Shown here: positions 1-8,534 of the stretch, piece after piece
Position numbering within the stretch: the first letter of the stretch is position 1
How the letters are laid out: the number at the start of each line of letters is the position of its first letter
Assembly (NCBI GenBank): GCA_947463235.1
Contig: CANHST010000006.1
Location: forward strand, 1 to 33,886
DNA: 33,886 nucleotides
Direction of reading: 5' to 3'
DNA from: Acidimicrobiaceae bacterium
Lineage (GTDB): Bacteria; Actinomycetota; Acidimicrobiia; Acidimicrobiales; Ilumatobacteraceae
Made by a program: the position numbers and the translations under genes
The notes under the pieces: model-generated
Database searches by the model: none
What the model was told of the DNA's origin: nothing
What the model saw: only the letters and a program-made list of their open reading frames with translations

Positions 1-219
1 CACCTTCGATGCGAGCACGAACTCGTCGCGCGGATACGACGCCAACGCTCGACCGAGTCGAGTCTCCGACAGGCCATGTCCGTACTGCGGTGCCGTGTCG
101 AAGAAGCGCACTCCGCCGTCCCACGCAGCAGCAACCGTGGCGGTGGCCTCGTCGTCGGTGATGGCGGCGAATAGGTTCCCCAGCGGGGCAGCACCCAGCC
201 CGAGGCGGTGCGCCGTCAT
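1..219 (-). CDS. Aldo/keto reductase, N-terminal fragment (runs off the window)
   Basis: Reverse strand from ATG at 219 reads MTAHRLGLGAAPLGNLFAAITDDEATATVAAAWDGGVRFFDTAPQYGHGLSETRLGRAL, with the AKR DTAPxYG..E motif; ATG overlaps the stop of the upstream gene. Confidence 0.85.
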   Translation of the reverse strand, partial: MTAHRLGLGAAPLGNLFAAITDDEATATVAAAWDGGVRFFDTAPQYGHGLSETRLGRALASYPRDEFVLASKV

Positions 220-1505
220 CGCCACTCGGCGCCGTCGGGGAAGCGCAACGCGGCGATGGATTCGGGGTGCATCTCGATGGAGTAGCCCGGCGCCTCGGGC
301 ACCACATAGGCACCGTTGCGCACCACCGACGGATGCAAGAAATGCTCGTGCAGATGGTCTGCGTACTCGGTGGTGCGATCCTCCAGCGACCCGCTGACAC
401 ACAGGTAGTCGATGACCGAGATGTGCTGCACGTACTCGCACAGGCCGATGCCACCGGCATGGGGGCACACCGGCACCCCTCGCGCCGCAGCCAGCAGCAG
501 CACGGCCAACACCTCGTTGAGACCGCCCAGTCGGCAGGCGTCGATCTGCGCGTAGTCGATGGCCTCGGCCTGCAGCAGTTGCTTGAAGATCAGCCGGTTC
601 GCAGCGTGCTCACCCGTCGCCACTCCGGCCGGCTTCACGCCGCGCCGGATGGCCGCATGGCCCAACACGTCGTCGGGATGCGTGGGCTCCTCGATCCAGC
701 GCAGCCGGTACTCCCCCAACTGATTCGTCCAGTCGATGGCCTGCTGCACATCCCACACCTGGTTCGCGTCGGCCATCAGTTGGCGGTGATCGCCGATCTC
801 TTCGCGCATCACCTCACAGCGACGACGATCGCTCGCCACGTCGATGCCCACCTTGGTCTTGAAGCTCGTCCAGCCCAACGCCAGCGCCTCCTGGCAGCGT
901 CGCCGCACCTCGGGCTCCGGATAGCCCAACCAACCGGCCGACGTGATGTACGCGGGGTACCCGTCGCGACGCAACTCGGCAAGGCGCTCGGCCTTGCCCG
1001 CGTGCATGCGCGTGAGCATCTCCAGTGCACGCACTTCGTCCACCTCGTCGCGCAGGTAGCGGAAGTCGATGCAGTTCACGAACTCGGCGGGTTCCATGTC
1101 GGCAACCAACTGCCACACCGGCACGCCGCGCTCCTTCGCCCACAGGTCCCACACGGCGTTCACCAGTGCTGCAGTTGCAAGGTGGATGACCCCCTTGTCG
1201 GGGCCGAGCCAACGCAGCTGCGAATGGTTGGTGACGGATCGCCAGAACGTACCCATGTCGTCGGTGAGATCGCTGAGCTGCCGACCCACCACCAGCGTGC
1301 TCAACGCCTCGATGGCCGCACAGCACAGCTCGTTGCCCTTACCGATGGTGAAGGTCATGCCGTGGCCCTCGTGCGCGCCGTCGGTGTGCAGCACCACATA
1401 GGCAGCCGAGTAGTCGGGATCGGGGTGGTTGGCATCCGATCCGTGCAGGAACGCCGAGGTGCGCGCCCTGAGATCGTGAGTGGTGACGGAGACGATGGTG
1501 GTCAT
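216..1505 (-). CDS. Enolase-superfamily sugar-acid dehydratase, L-fuconate dehydratase-like
   Basis: Protein MTTIVSVTTHDLRARTSAFLHGSDANHPDPDYSAAYVVLHTD... with mandelate racemase/enolase features (FKTKVG, DANQVWD, EEPTHPDD, CPHAGGIGLCEYVQH). Start placed at ATG 1505, inside the longer ORF. Confidence 0.88.
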   Translation of the reverse strand: MTTIVSVTTHDLRARTSAFLHGSDANHPDPDYSAAYVVLHTDGAHEGHGMTFTIGKGNELCCAAIEALSTLVVGRQLSDLTDDMGTFWRSVTNHSQLRWLGPDKGVIHLATAALVNAVWDLWAKERGVPVWQLVADMEPAEFVNCIDFRYLRDEVDEVRALEMLTRMHAGKAERLAELRRDGYPAYITSAGWLGYPEPEVRRRCQEALALGWTSFKTKVGIDVASDRRRCEVMREEIGDHRQLMADANQVWDVQQAIDWTNQLGEYRLRWIEEPTHPDDVLGHAAIRRGVKPAGVATGEHAANRLIFKQLLQAEAIDYAQIDACRLGGLNEVLAVLLLAAARGVPVCPHAGGIGLCEYVQHISVIDYLCVSGSLEDRTTEYADHLHEHFLHPSVVRNGAYVVPEAPGYSIEMHPESIAALRFPDGAEWR

Positions 1506-1561
1506 GGCACGTCCTGCTGGTCGACGACGCTGCGACAGTAGGCGCGATACTGGGCGCCGAA

Positions 1562-1577
1562 GTGCGCTGGAGCGCAC
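1562..1577. promoter_or_regulatory. Perfect 7-bp inverted repeat (GTGCGCT-GG-AGCGCAC), candidate operator between divergent genes
   Basis: Read directly in the 87-bp gap between the divergent starts at 1505(-) and 1593(+). Confidence 0.5.
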
Positions 1578-1592
1578 ACACAGGGGGACACG

Positions 1593-2303
1593 ATGAGCGG
1601 ACGAGTGGTGGTCATCACCGGAGCAGCGGGTGGCATCGGCAGCGCCATGATGGAGCGCTTCGCAGCGAACGGCGACACCGTCGTGGGCCTCGACCTGGCC
1701 GACGGTTTCGACCTCACCGACCCGGCGCAGTGCACCGCCGCTGCCGACCGGATCGTGACCGAGCACGGGCGCATCGACGTGCTGTGCAACAACGCCGGCA
1801 TCAGCGCCATCGGCGACGTGGTGCAGAGCACCCCCGACGACTGGCAGCGGGTGTTCGCGGTGAATGTCTTCGGCGTCGCCAACATGTCGCGCGCCGTCAT
1901 CCCCCACATGCGCTCCGCAGGCGGTGGCGTCATCGTGAACACGTGCTCCATCGTCGCCTCCGTCGGCTTGGTGCAGCGCGCCGTATACGCCAGTTCAAAG
2001 GGCGCCATCCAGGCACTCACCAAGGCGATGGCAGCCGACGAAGTGCAGCACGGCATTCGCGTGAACTGCGTGTCGCCCGGCACCGTGGAGAGCCCGTGGG
2101 TGCAGCGGCTCGTGGCGGCCACCGAGAACCCCGAAGCCACCTACGCGGCGCTTCGCAAGCGCCAGCCAATGGGCGATCTGGTGAGTTGCGAGACCGTTGC
2201 CGACGCCGTGGTGTATCTCGCCGCACCCACCACCTTCACCACGGGCATCGACCTGTTGGTGGATGGCGGCATCAGCGGCATCCGCATCGTGGACGCATCA
2301 TGA
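1593..2303 (+). CDS. Short-chain dehydrogenase/reductase (SDR)
   Basis: VVVITGAAGGIGSAM Rossmann motif, NNAGIS, YASSKGA catalytic YxxxK, C-terminal DLLVDGGIS. Confidence 0.93.
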   Translation: MSGRVVVITGAAGGIGSAMMERFAANGDTVVGLDLADGFDLTDPAQCTAAADRIVTEHGRIDVLCNNAGISAIGDVVQSTPDDWQRVFAVNVFGVANMSRAVIPHMRSAGGGVIVNTCSIVASVGLVQRAVYASSKGAIQALTKAMAADEVQHGIRVNCVSPGTVESPWVQRLVAATENPEATYAALRKRQPMGDLVSCETVADAVVYLAAPTTFTTGIDLLVDGGISGIRIVDAS

Positions 2304-3379
2304 CGTTGCGCGTCGCTCTGGTGGGCGGGCCGATGTACGACCACCTGTACAGCTTGCTCGCCGATCAGGACGTGGAGATCGTGGTGCACGCCGATCACCC
2401 CACGCTGAACCGCGAGGTCGCCGCAATGCTCGAGCGCGGCGACCGTATCGATGTGCTCGCCACCCACAGCAAGTACGCACCGTCGCAGGCACGGTGGTTG
2501 CAACCGCTGAACGGCGCAGTCGACACCTCGGCGCTGGCACCGTTGGCCGTCGATCTGTGCCGCTTCGACGGCGCTCAGTACTGCGTGCCTCGGCTGATCG
2601 ACGTGCGCATCATGTGGGTGCGTACCGACCGCGTGACTGCAGTGCCGAACACCTGGGACGACCTCGCCGGGCGAGGCATGGTGTTCGGTTTCCCTGGGCG
2701 CGAGTCCGGTCTATTCGGAACGTTCTTCGAACTCGTCGTCGGTGCCGGTGGCCAGTTGTTCGACGACGACGGCCTGCCATGCATCGACTCGCCGGAGGCC
2801 GTGGCCGCAGTGGAACAACTCTGCCGCCTCGCCGCCGCTGCGCCCGCAGACCTGCCGACGTGGCATTACGACCAGGTGGATCGAGCGTTGCTCGACGGAC
2901 GCGTCGATGCGGCTGGCATCTGGCCCGGGGGTTGGGGCCCTATCCGCAACAGCTCACTCGCCAACAAACTGACGCCGCATCCGTACCCGTCCGGCACGCA
3001 TCGGCGCGTCAGCTACGCCGGCTGCCATGCGTGGGCCGTGCCCACCACATGTGCCGATGTGCCCGCCGCTACCAAGCTCGTGTCGTTGCTCACCGGCTTC
3101 GAAGCGAACGCGCTCGATGCTGCAGGGGGCAGCGTCTGTGCGCACATCGGCGCATTCGCCGACGTGAGCCCCGTGAACGAGACCGACCGGCAGCGGCTGG
3201 CCATCACCGCGGAAACCATCCAGACCGCGATGATCACGTATCCGGCCCACCCCCGATTCCCCGAGGTCGAGGATGCCGGTTGGCAGGCCATCCACGACGC
3301 TCTACGCGGCATGCGCACTGCCAAGTCGGCCGTGAAGGAAATCCAGGCCCGAGCGGAAGCCGTGCTCGGCGGCAGCTGA
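2300..3379 (+). CDS. ABC-type extracellular solute-binding protein fold without an obvious signal peptide
   Basis: MTLRVALVGGPMYDHLYSLLADQDVEIVVHAD...; SBP family 1-like motifs (PNTWDDLAGRG, AAGIWPGGWGP, HAWAVPTT). ATGA overlap with the SDR stop. Confidence 0.75.
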   Translation: MTLRVALVGGPMYDHLYSLLADQDVEIVVHADHPTLNREVAAMLERGDRIDVLATHSKYAPSQARWLQPLNGAVDTSALAPLAVDLCRFDGAQYCVPRLIDVRIMWVRTDRVTAVPNTWDDLAGRGMVFGFPGRESGLFGTFFELVVGAGGQLFDDDGLPCIDSPEAVAAVEQLCRLAAAAPADLPTWHYDQVDRALLDGRVDAAGIWPGGWGPIRNSSLANKLTPHPYPSGTHRRVSYAGCHAWAVPTTCADVPAATKLVSLLTGFEANALDAAGGSVCAHIGAFADVSPVNETDRQRLAITAETIQTAMITYPAHPRFPEVEDAGWQAIHDALRGMRTAKSAVKEIQARAEAVLGGS

Positions 3380-3425
3380 CGCCCAGCGTGTCGCGACCCG
3401 TTGAGGGCGGGGATACCATCCGCGT

Positions 3426-4304
3426 ATGGAGCAGCACGGCGGGCACCACCACGGCCACGACGACGGCCATCAGCACGGCCATCAGCACGGCCATCAGCAC
3501 GGCGACGGATTCGACTGGGATGCGATGGCGGATCGCTTGGTGCTCGACGCTGCCATCACCGAACCCATCGTGCACTCGATCACGCCCGAGATCGATGGCC
3601 CAGTGGAGCACGTGCTCGACGTGGGCTGCGGCCCCGGGGAAACGGCGATCACGCTGGCGCTCGCCTTTCCCGATGCAGAAGTGACCGCCATCGATTCCTC
3701 GGAGGCGTTGCTGCAACGAGCCGAGCGCCATGCCGAGCGTCATTCGGTCTCCGATCGCCTCACCGCCCTGCACGGCAACCTCGATGAGCCACTGCCCTCC
3801 ACCGGACCGATGGATCTCATCTGGGCATCGATGGTGTTGCATCACGTCGCCGATCCCATCACCACGCTGCGCCGACTGCGCGATCGCCTTCGCCGGGACG
3901 GCACGCTGGTGATGATCGAATTCGGCGACCTCCCCCGTGTGCTGCCTCCCGACGACCCGTTGATGACGACTGGCACCTGGCAACGGTTTCAACTCGCCAC
4001 TTCGTCCACGCTGACCGCGCGGCTGGGCCTCGACCCGGTGCTGGTCGACTGGCCGGCACTGCTGGCCGAGGCGGGCTTCGACCACATCACCGATGGCAAC
4101 CGCGTGGCGCATCACGCCGCGCCCTTGGCACCGGCGGCGCTCGCGTGGCTGGAAGCGCATGTGCGCCGCGGTATCGACATGGCCGGCGACCTGTTGTCGC
4201 AGACCGATACCAGTGCATTGGCCGAATTCGCGAACGCCGTGCGCCAACGTAATGACCTCACGGTGGAGGCATCTCGCCGCGTACTCACGGCGCGTCCCGC
4301 CTGA
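3426..4304 (+). CDS. Class I SAM-dependent methyltransferase with His-rich N-terminus
   Basis: VEHVLDVGCGPGETAITLA motif I, MDLIWASMVLHHVADP; N-terminus MEQHGGHHHGHDDGHQHGHQHGHQHGDG. Confidence 0.88.
   Translation: MEQHGGHHHGHDDGHQHGHQHGHQHGDGFDWDAMADRLVLDAAITEPIVHSITPEIDGPVEHVLDVGCGPGETAITLALAFPDAEVTAIDSSEALLQRAERHAERHSVSDRLTALHGNLDEPLPSTGPMDLIWASMVLHHVADPITTLRRLRDRLRRDGTLVMIEFGDLPRVLPPDDPLMTTGTWQRFQLATSSTLTARLGLDPVLVDWPALLAEAGFDHITDGNRVAHHAAPLAPAALAWLEAHVRRGIDMAGDLLSQTDTSALAEFANAVRQRNDLTVEASRRVLTARPA
3465..3500 (+). repeat. Three perfect 12-bp tandem units (ggccatcagcac) encoding GHQH
   Basis: Direct reading of 3465-3476, 3477-3488 and 3489-3500. Confidence 0.95.
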
Positions 4305-4371
4305 TCACCGTGGCGAGTGCCACTACACCGTTTGCTAGCCAGATCGGCTCTGGCGAGATACGTTGCAATCA

Positions 4372-6636
4372 ATGAAACCCATCGGCGGACCGGCATCTGG
4401 ATCGGACCCGCCGGTCTTTGCCGCTGAACTGGCTGAATTGTTGCCCTCGGCTGTTGGCGTCGTGGACCTTGAAGGTTTCATCCTGTGGGCCAATGCCGCA
4501 TGCCGAGAACTCATCGGTTGGGACCCCATTGCTCGGCCTCGTGTCCATATCAGCGACGTGATCGATCCCGACATGTATGCCTTGGCACACGAGATACAGC
4601 ACCGCATGGGCCAGGAACCTCACGCCGAGATGAAGATCGCTACACGAATGCGCCGACTGGACAACAGCGCCTTCGATGCCAGCGTGCATGCCCGCACGGT
4701 GCAATTCGGCCCGGAGAACACCACCGGCCTGCTTGGTGTGGTGACCCCCACTCACGAGTCGTTCGACGACAACCCCATCCGGCGCGCAATGGACCTCCAA
4801 CGAGAGTTGGTCTGCGAATGGGCACTGGATGGCAGGATCCTCTCCTGCAACAGGGCGTATCGCGACTATCTCCACAATGGCGAGGAGATGGTGGGTCGCA
4901 ACATCGACGAGTTCGTGCACTGGGAAGAGGGAAGCCACCGCGACGACCTGGTTGGTTATCTCCTCAGCGGCGAGCCGACATATGTCAACACCGGCACCTA
5001 CGACGATGGCCGTTCGATCGAATGGTCGAACACCTTGGTGCGGTCTCCCAACGGCGACGCGATCTCCGTGCTCGCCGTCGGACGTGATGTCACCGAACGG
5101 CTTCGCGCCGAAGAAGTGGTGCGCCGCAACGAGGAACGCTTCCGAACGATGGTCACCTACATCTGGGACTCGATCATGCTCGTCGACCGAGATGGCAACC
5201 TGCTCGACGCAACCTCCTCGTACCGCACCGATCTCGGTCACCCACCGGAATTCTGGGCGCAGAACAGTTTGGTCGACATCGTTCACCCCGACGACCAGAA
5301 GTCCGCGCTGCTCAAGTTGGCGACGCTCGTCGAAGCAGGGCCCATGGCAGAAACCTGGTTCGAGCTGAGAGCCCGTCGAAGCGATGGCACCTACAGCTGG
5401 TTGGAACTCAACGGTGCCAATCTGCTCGACAACCCTGCCGTGAACGCCATCCTCCTCACGGTGCGCAACGTCGACCGCCGCAAGGCGATCGAGAGCGAAC
5501 TCACCGACCGCCACGCCAGAGCCGAAGCGGCATTACGTGAGCGCTCCAGGTTCGTGGCTCAAGTCAGCCACGAACTCCGCAACCCGCTCCACGGCATGCT
5601 CGGACTCAGCGAGATCCTGACGAAGTCGGAGTTGTCACCGGAACTGGCGGAAGCTGCGCGCGCCATCTATCGGCAGAGCACCACTATGCGACACATCGTC
5701 GACGACCTGCTCGACATGGCGCAGCTCGAAGTCGGCACACTGAGAATCTGCCTCGCGGACGTCGATCTGGATGCCGTCTTCCATGACGCCATCGAGACCG
5801 CCCGCGCCATCGTCGGGCCAGATGTGAACCTTCGCTCCAGCGGCCCGACGCCGGAACTGCGCTACGTCCGCGCCGACAGCGACCGGCTTCACCAGGCGAT
5901 CGGCAACCTGCTGTCGAACGCCGGCAAATACAGCGAACGCGGTGAGATTCGCATCACGACATCGCCCGGGGAGCAACCCAGATCCGTCCGAATCAGCGTG
6001 CTGGATTCGGGCGTCGGCATCCAAGCGGCCGATGTGCAACGCCTCTTCGAGCCCTACGAGCGCGGTGCGGACGCTGCCGGTGCAGGCGCAGGCCTTGGCC
6101 TCGCCATCGTGAAGGGAACGGTCGAAGCGATGGGCGGCAACGTGGGTGCGGCACCACGCCCAGAGGGCGGGTCCTGTTTCTGGATCGAACTGCCACTCGC
6201 CGAACCGGGTACCGACGACGCCATCCACGCCCCAGACGCCACCCCACCCCATGGCGTGGCACGGTTCGCAGTGAATGTCCTCGTCGTCGACGACGACCCG
6301 GTGAACCTGCTGTTGGCCCAACTCCAACTCACCGATGTCGCCAAGGGCGTCACCACCGCATCGAGCGGCGAGGCGGCATGGGCGTTGCTCCAGGAGCACC
6401 AATTCGATGCCGCCTTCATCGACGTGCAGATGCCCGGCATGAGCGGACTCGACCTGGTGCAACTCATCCGCGCCATGCCACAGCCTCACCCCTTGGTCAT
6501 CGTGATGACTGCCAGTGCCACAGCAGCCGACAGGGACGCTGCATTGGCCGTCGGTGCAGACGAGTTCCTCGCCAAGCCGGCCACCCGCACCGACATCCTC
6601 GATGCGTTGCGGCAGCGGTTCGACGAAACCGGTTGA
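4372..6636 (+). CDS. Multi-PAS hybrid sensor histidine kinase with C-terminal receiver domain
   Basis: PAS-type repeats (WALDGRILSCNRAYRDYL; GRDVTERLRAEE), H-box AQVSHELRNPLHGML, N-box NLLSNAGKYS, GLGLAIVKG, REC VVDDDPVN...DVQMPGMSG...AKPA. ATG at 4372 preferred over the TTG at 4363. Confidence 0.93.
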   Translation: MKPIGGPASGSDPPVFAAELAELLPSAVGVVDLEGFILWANAACRELIGWDPIARPRVHISDVIDPDMYALAHEIQHRMGQEPHAEMKIATRMRRLDNSAFDASVHARTVQFGPENTTGLLGVVTPTHESFDDNPIRRAMDLQRELVCEWALDGRILSCNRAYRDYLHNGEEMVGRNIDEFVHWEEGSHRDDLVGYLLSGEPTYVNTGTYDDGRSIEWSNTLVRSPNGDAISVLAVGRDVTERLRAEEVVRRNEERFRTMVTYIWDSIMLVDRDGNLLDATSSYRTDLGHPPEFWAQNSLVDIVHPDDQKSALLKLATLVEAGPMAETWFELRARRSDGTYSWLELNGANLLDNPAVNAILLTVRNVDRRKAIESELTDRHARAEAALRERSRFVAQVSHELRNPLHGMLGLSEILTKSELSPELAEAARAIYRQSTTMRHIVDDLLDMAQLEVGTLRICLADVDLDAVFHDAIETARAIVGPDVNLRSSGPTPELRYVRADSDRLHQAIGNLLSNAGKYSERGEIRITTSPGEQPRSVRISVLDSGVGIQAADVQRLFEPYERGADAAGAGAGLGLAIVKGTVEAMGGNVGAAPRPEGGSCFWIELPLAEPGTDDAIHAPDATPPHGVARFAVNVLVVDDDPVNLLLAQLQLTDVAKGVTTASSGEAAWALLQEHQFDAAFIDVQMPGMSGLDLVQLIRAMPQPHPLVIVMTASATAADRDAALAVGADEFLAKPATRTDILDALRQRFDETG

Positions 6637-6654
6637 CGCTGCCAGCGGAACCCG

Positions 6655-7917
6655 TCAGCAGTGGGCGAGTTCTGGCTGCGGCAGCACTTCGTTGCCATCG
6701 ATGGCACGACGCCAGTTCCTGGCGCGCAGCGTCAACAACCCGAAGCCAGTGATACCCACCACGGCGCCGACCATGAAGGCCCCGTGCATGTTCCACGTAT
6801 CGCCGATGACGCCGATGAACAGCAGACCGGATCCGTAGGAGATGCCGAGCGTCGCCTGCATCAACGACATCACACGCCCCCGACTCGCGGGCGGGGCATC
6901 GCGCTGGATGACGGCCGAGAGCGCGATGAACATGCTCGACCAACCACCGCCCAGCACCATGGCGATGCCGATGACCCACGCCTCGTTCGGCGCCAGTGCA
7001 TACGCGGCCAATGCCACTGACACACCGATGGCGATCCAGCCGACCAGCAGTGAACGTGCGTAGCGCGTCGCCAGAATGCTCACCACGATGCCGCCTGCGA
7101 TGGCACCGATGCCCTGCGCCGACGCGACCAGGCCGGTAAGACCGGTGCCACCGCCGTAACCCACCCGCACATAAATGGGGATGAGCCCCATGAACGGGAC
7201 GATGGTGAAGTTGAACAGGCCGAGCATGACCAGCGCGTGCCAACAACCGGGCGTGCTGCGCATGGCCTGCATGCCACCGACCAGTCGCTCGCGAATGGTG
7301 CCCGGTGCACCGTGCGGGCGGAATGGGCGACGCACCAGTGCCACGGCGACTGCCATCACCACGAACGAGAACGCGTTGAAGCCGATGGTCCACGCCGGGC
7401 CCACCGCCAACACCATCGCCGAGCCGAGCAACGGGCCCACCACGCGGCCGCTGTTCCAGGAGTACACGCCGAGCGACACCATCTGCATCAGTTCGTCGGG
7501 CGGCACCAGATCGGGTTGCATCGCCGCATAGGACGGAGCGCCCGTAGCGCCGGCTGCGCTGCCGAGCAGGATCAGCACCGTGAGCACCGCCGGGGTTCGC
7601 ACCCCCATGCCCAGCACGATGGCGAGCACGGTGGTGACGCTGGCCTGCACCATCAACGCCGTGGCGAACACCTTGCGACGGTCGTACCGATCGGCCAGCA
7701 ACCCGCCGACCGGCGAGGCAATGCCCTGCGGCATGAAGGTGGCCAACGCCACGAGGCCGGTCTGCACGGCGCTACCGGTGCCCGCTGCCACCAGGCTGCC
7801 GACGACAATGAGCTGCACCCAGGTACCGATGTCGCTGATGACGGCGGCGCTCCACAACAGCCGCACGGCACGATGGCGGAGGGGGACGAACGGGTGGTTG
7901 CTCACGACATGTTCCAC
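6655..7917 (-). CDS. MFS transporter (EntS/MFS_3-like)
   Basis: Multi-pass hydrophobic protein FVPLRHRAVRLLWSAAVISDIGTWVQ...GGLLADRYDRRKV. GTG start at 7917; GTG at 7905 also possible. Confidence 0.88.
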   Translation of the reverse strand: MEHVVSNHPFVPLRHRAVRLLWSAAVISDIGTWVQLIVVGSLVAAGTGSAVQTGLVALATFMPQGIASPVGGLLADRYDRRKVFATALMVQASVTTVLAIVLGMGVRTPAVLTVLILLGSAAGATGAPSYAAMQPDLVPPDELMQMVSLGVYSWNSGRVVGPLLGSAMVLAVGPAWTIGFNAFSFVVMAVAVALVRRPFRPHGAPGTIRERLVGGMQAMRSTPGCWHALVMLGLFNFTIVPFMGLIPIYVRVGYGGGTGLTGLVASAQGIGAIAGGIVVSILATRYARSLLVGWIAIGVSVALAAYALAPNEAWVIGIAMVLGGGWSSMFIALSAVIQRDAPPASRGRVMSLMQATLGISYGSGLLFIGVIGDTWNMHGAFMVGAVVGITGFGLLTLRARNWRRAIDGNEVLPQPELAHC

Positions 7918-7918
7918 G

Positions 7919-7934
7919 CTACCCCTGGGGGTAG
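7919..7934. promoter_or_regulatory. G-tract palindrome CTACCCCTGGGGGTAG, CsoR/RcnR-type operator-like
   Basis: Imperfect palindrome immediately upstream of the MFS start codon. Confidence 0.4.
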
Positions 7935-7949
7935 TTCCGAACTGAGTCC

Positions 7950-8453
7950 TCAGCGAGGGTCGTCGGACACACCTTCAGCCGACATCGACCTCTCCACGAT
8001 GGCCCGCAGCGACGGCCAAGCGGCAGCGAACCCGGCGTGCAAGGGTCGTGCGCCGACGTCGTCGAGTGGCAGCCAGGCAACAGCGTCGGTCTCGAAGTTC
8101 ACCGAGGACCCGAACCGATGGTCCACCTCCAACACGACGGTGGTGTAACTCCAGTCGTCAGCCGGGGCGAACACGTACTCCCCCAGCACCCGATGGTGCT
8201 CCGGGATGTCGCCGACCTCTTCGGATGCCTCGCGCAGGGCTGCCTCGAATGGCGTCTCGCCCTCATCGATGGCCCCACCGGCGCAACTCCAGGTGCCGCC
8301 TTCGTGTGCCATGGCAGACCGCTGCTGCAGCATCACCTTCGGTGCGCCGTCCTCCCACACGACGAAGACCACACCGGCGGCGCCGAACACGCCCCACCGG
8401 ACATGGCCATCCGAGCACCGCACGAAACCGTCACCCGAACGTCGATGCCACAT
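7950..8453 (-). CDS. NUDIX hydrolase
   Basis: NUDIX box GGAIDEGETPFEAALREASEEVGDI. Confidence 0.92.
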   Translation of the reverse strand: MWHRRSGDGFVRCSDGHVRWGVFGAAGVVFVVWEDGAPKVMLQQRSAMAHEGGTWSCAGGAIDEGETPFEAALREASEEVGDIPEHHRVLGEYVFAPADDWSYTTVVLEVDHRFGSSVNFETDAVAWLPLDDVGARPLHAGFAAAWPSLRAIVERSMSAEGVSDDPR

Positions 8454-8475
8454 GGCGGCCGACCCTACGCAATGG

Positions 8476-8514
8476 CGAGGGTTTCGGCGTACCCGTAGGA
8501 CACCGAAACCCTCG
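8476..8514. terminator. Stem-loop with perfect 12-bp arms (CGAGGGTTTCGG / CCGAAACCCTCG)
   Basis: Inverted repeat located between the 3' end of the 8535-10115(-) gene and the start of the NUDIX gene; no clear U-tract. Confidence 0.6.
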
Positions 8515-8534
8515 ACATGGGAACCCTGACGGGT

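Noticed and set aside
267-1541. 424-aa plus-strand ORF antisense to the dehydratase
   Set aside because: Shadow ORF; the minus-strand protein has enolase-superfamily motifs.
1562-2299. N-terminal extension of the SBP-like ORF
   Set aside because: It is a shadow frame of the SDR gene; the ATGA-coupled start at 2300 is better.
4363-4371. TTG start for the first hybrid kinase
   Set aside because: An in-frame ATG lies 9 bp downstream and is the simpler choice.
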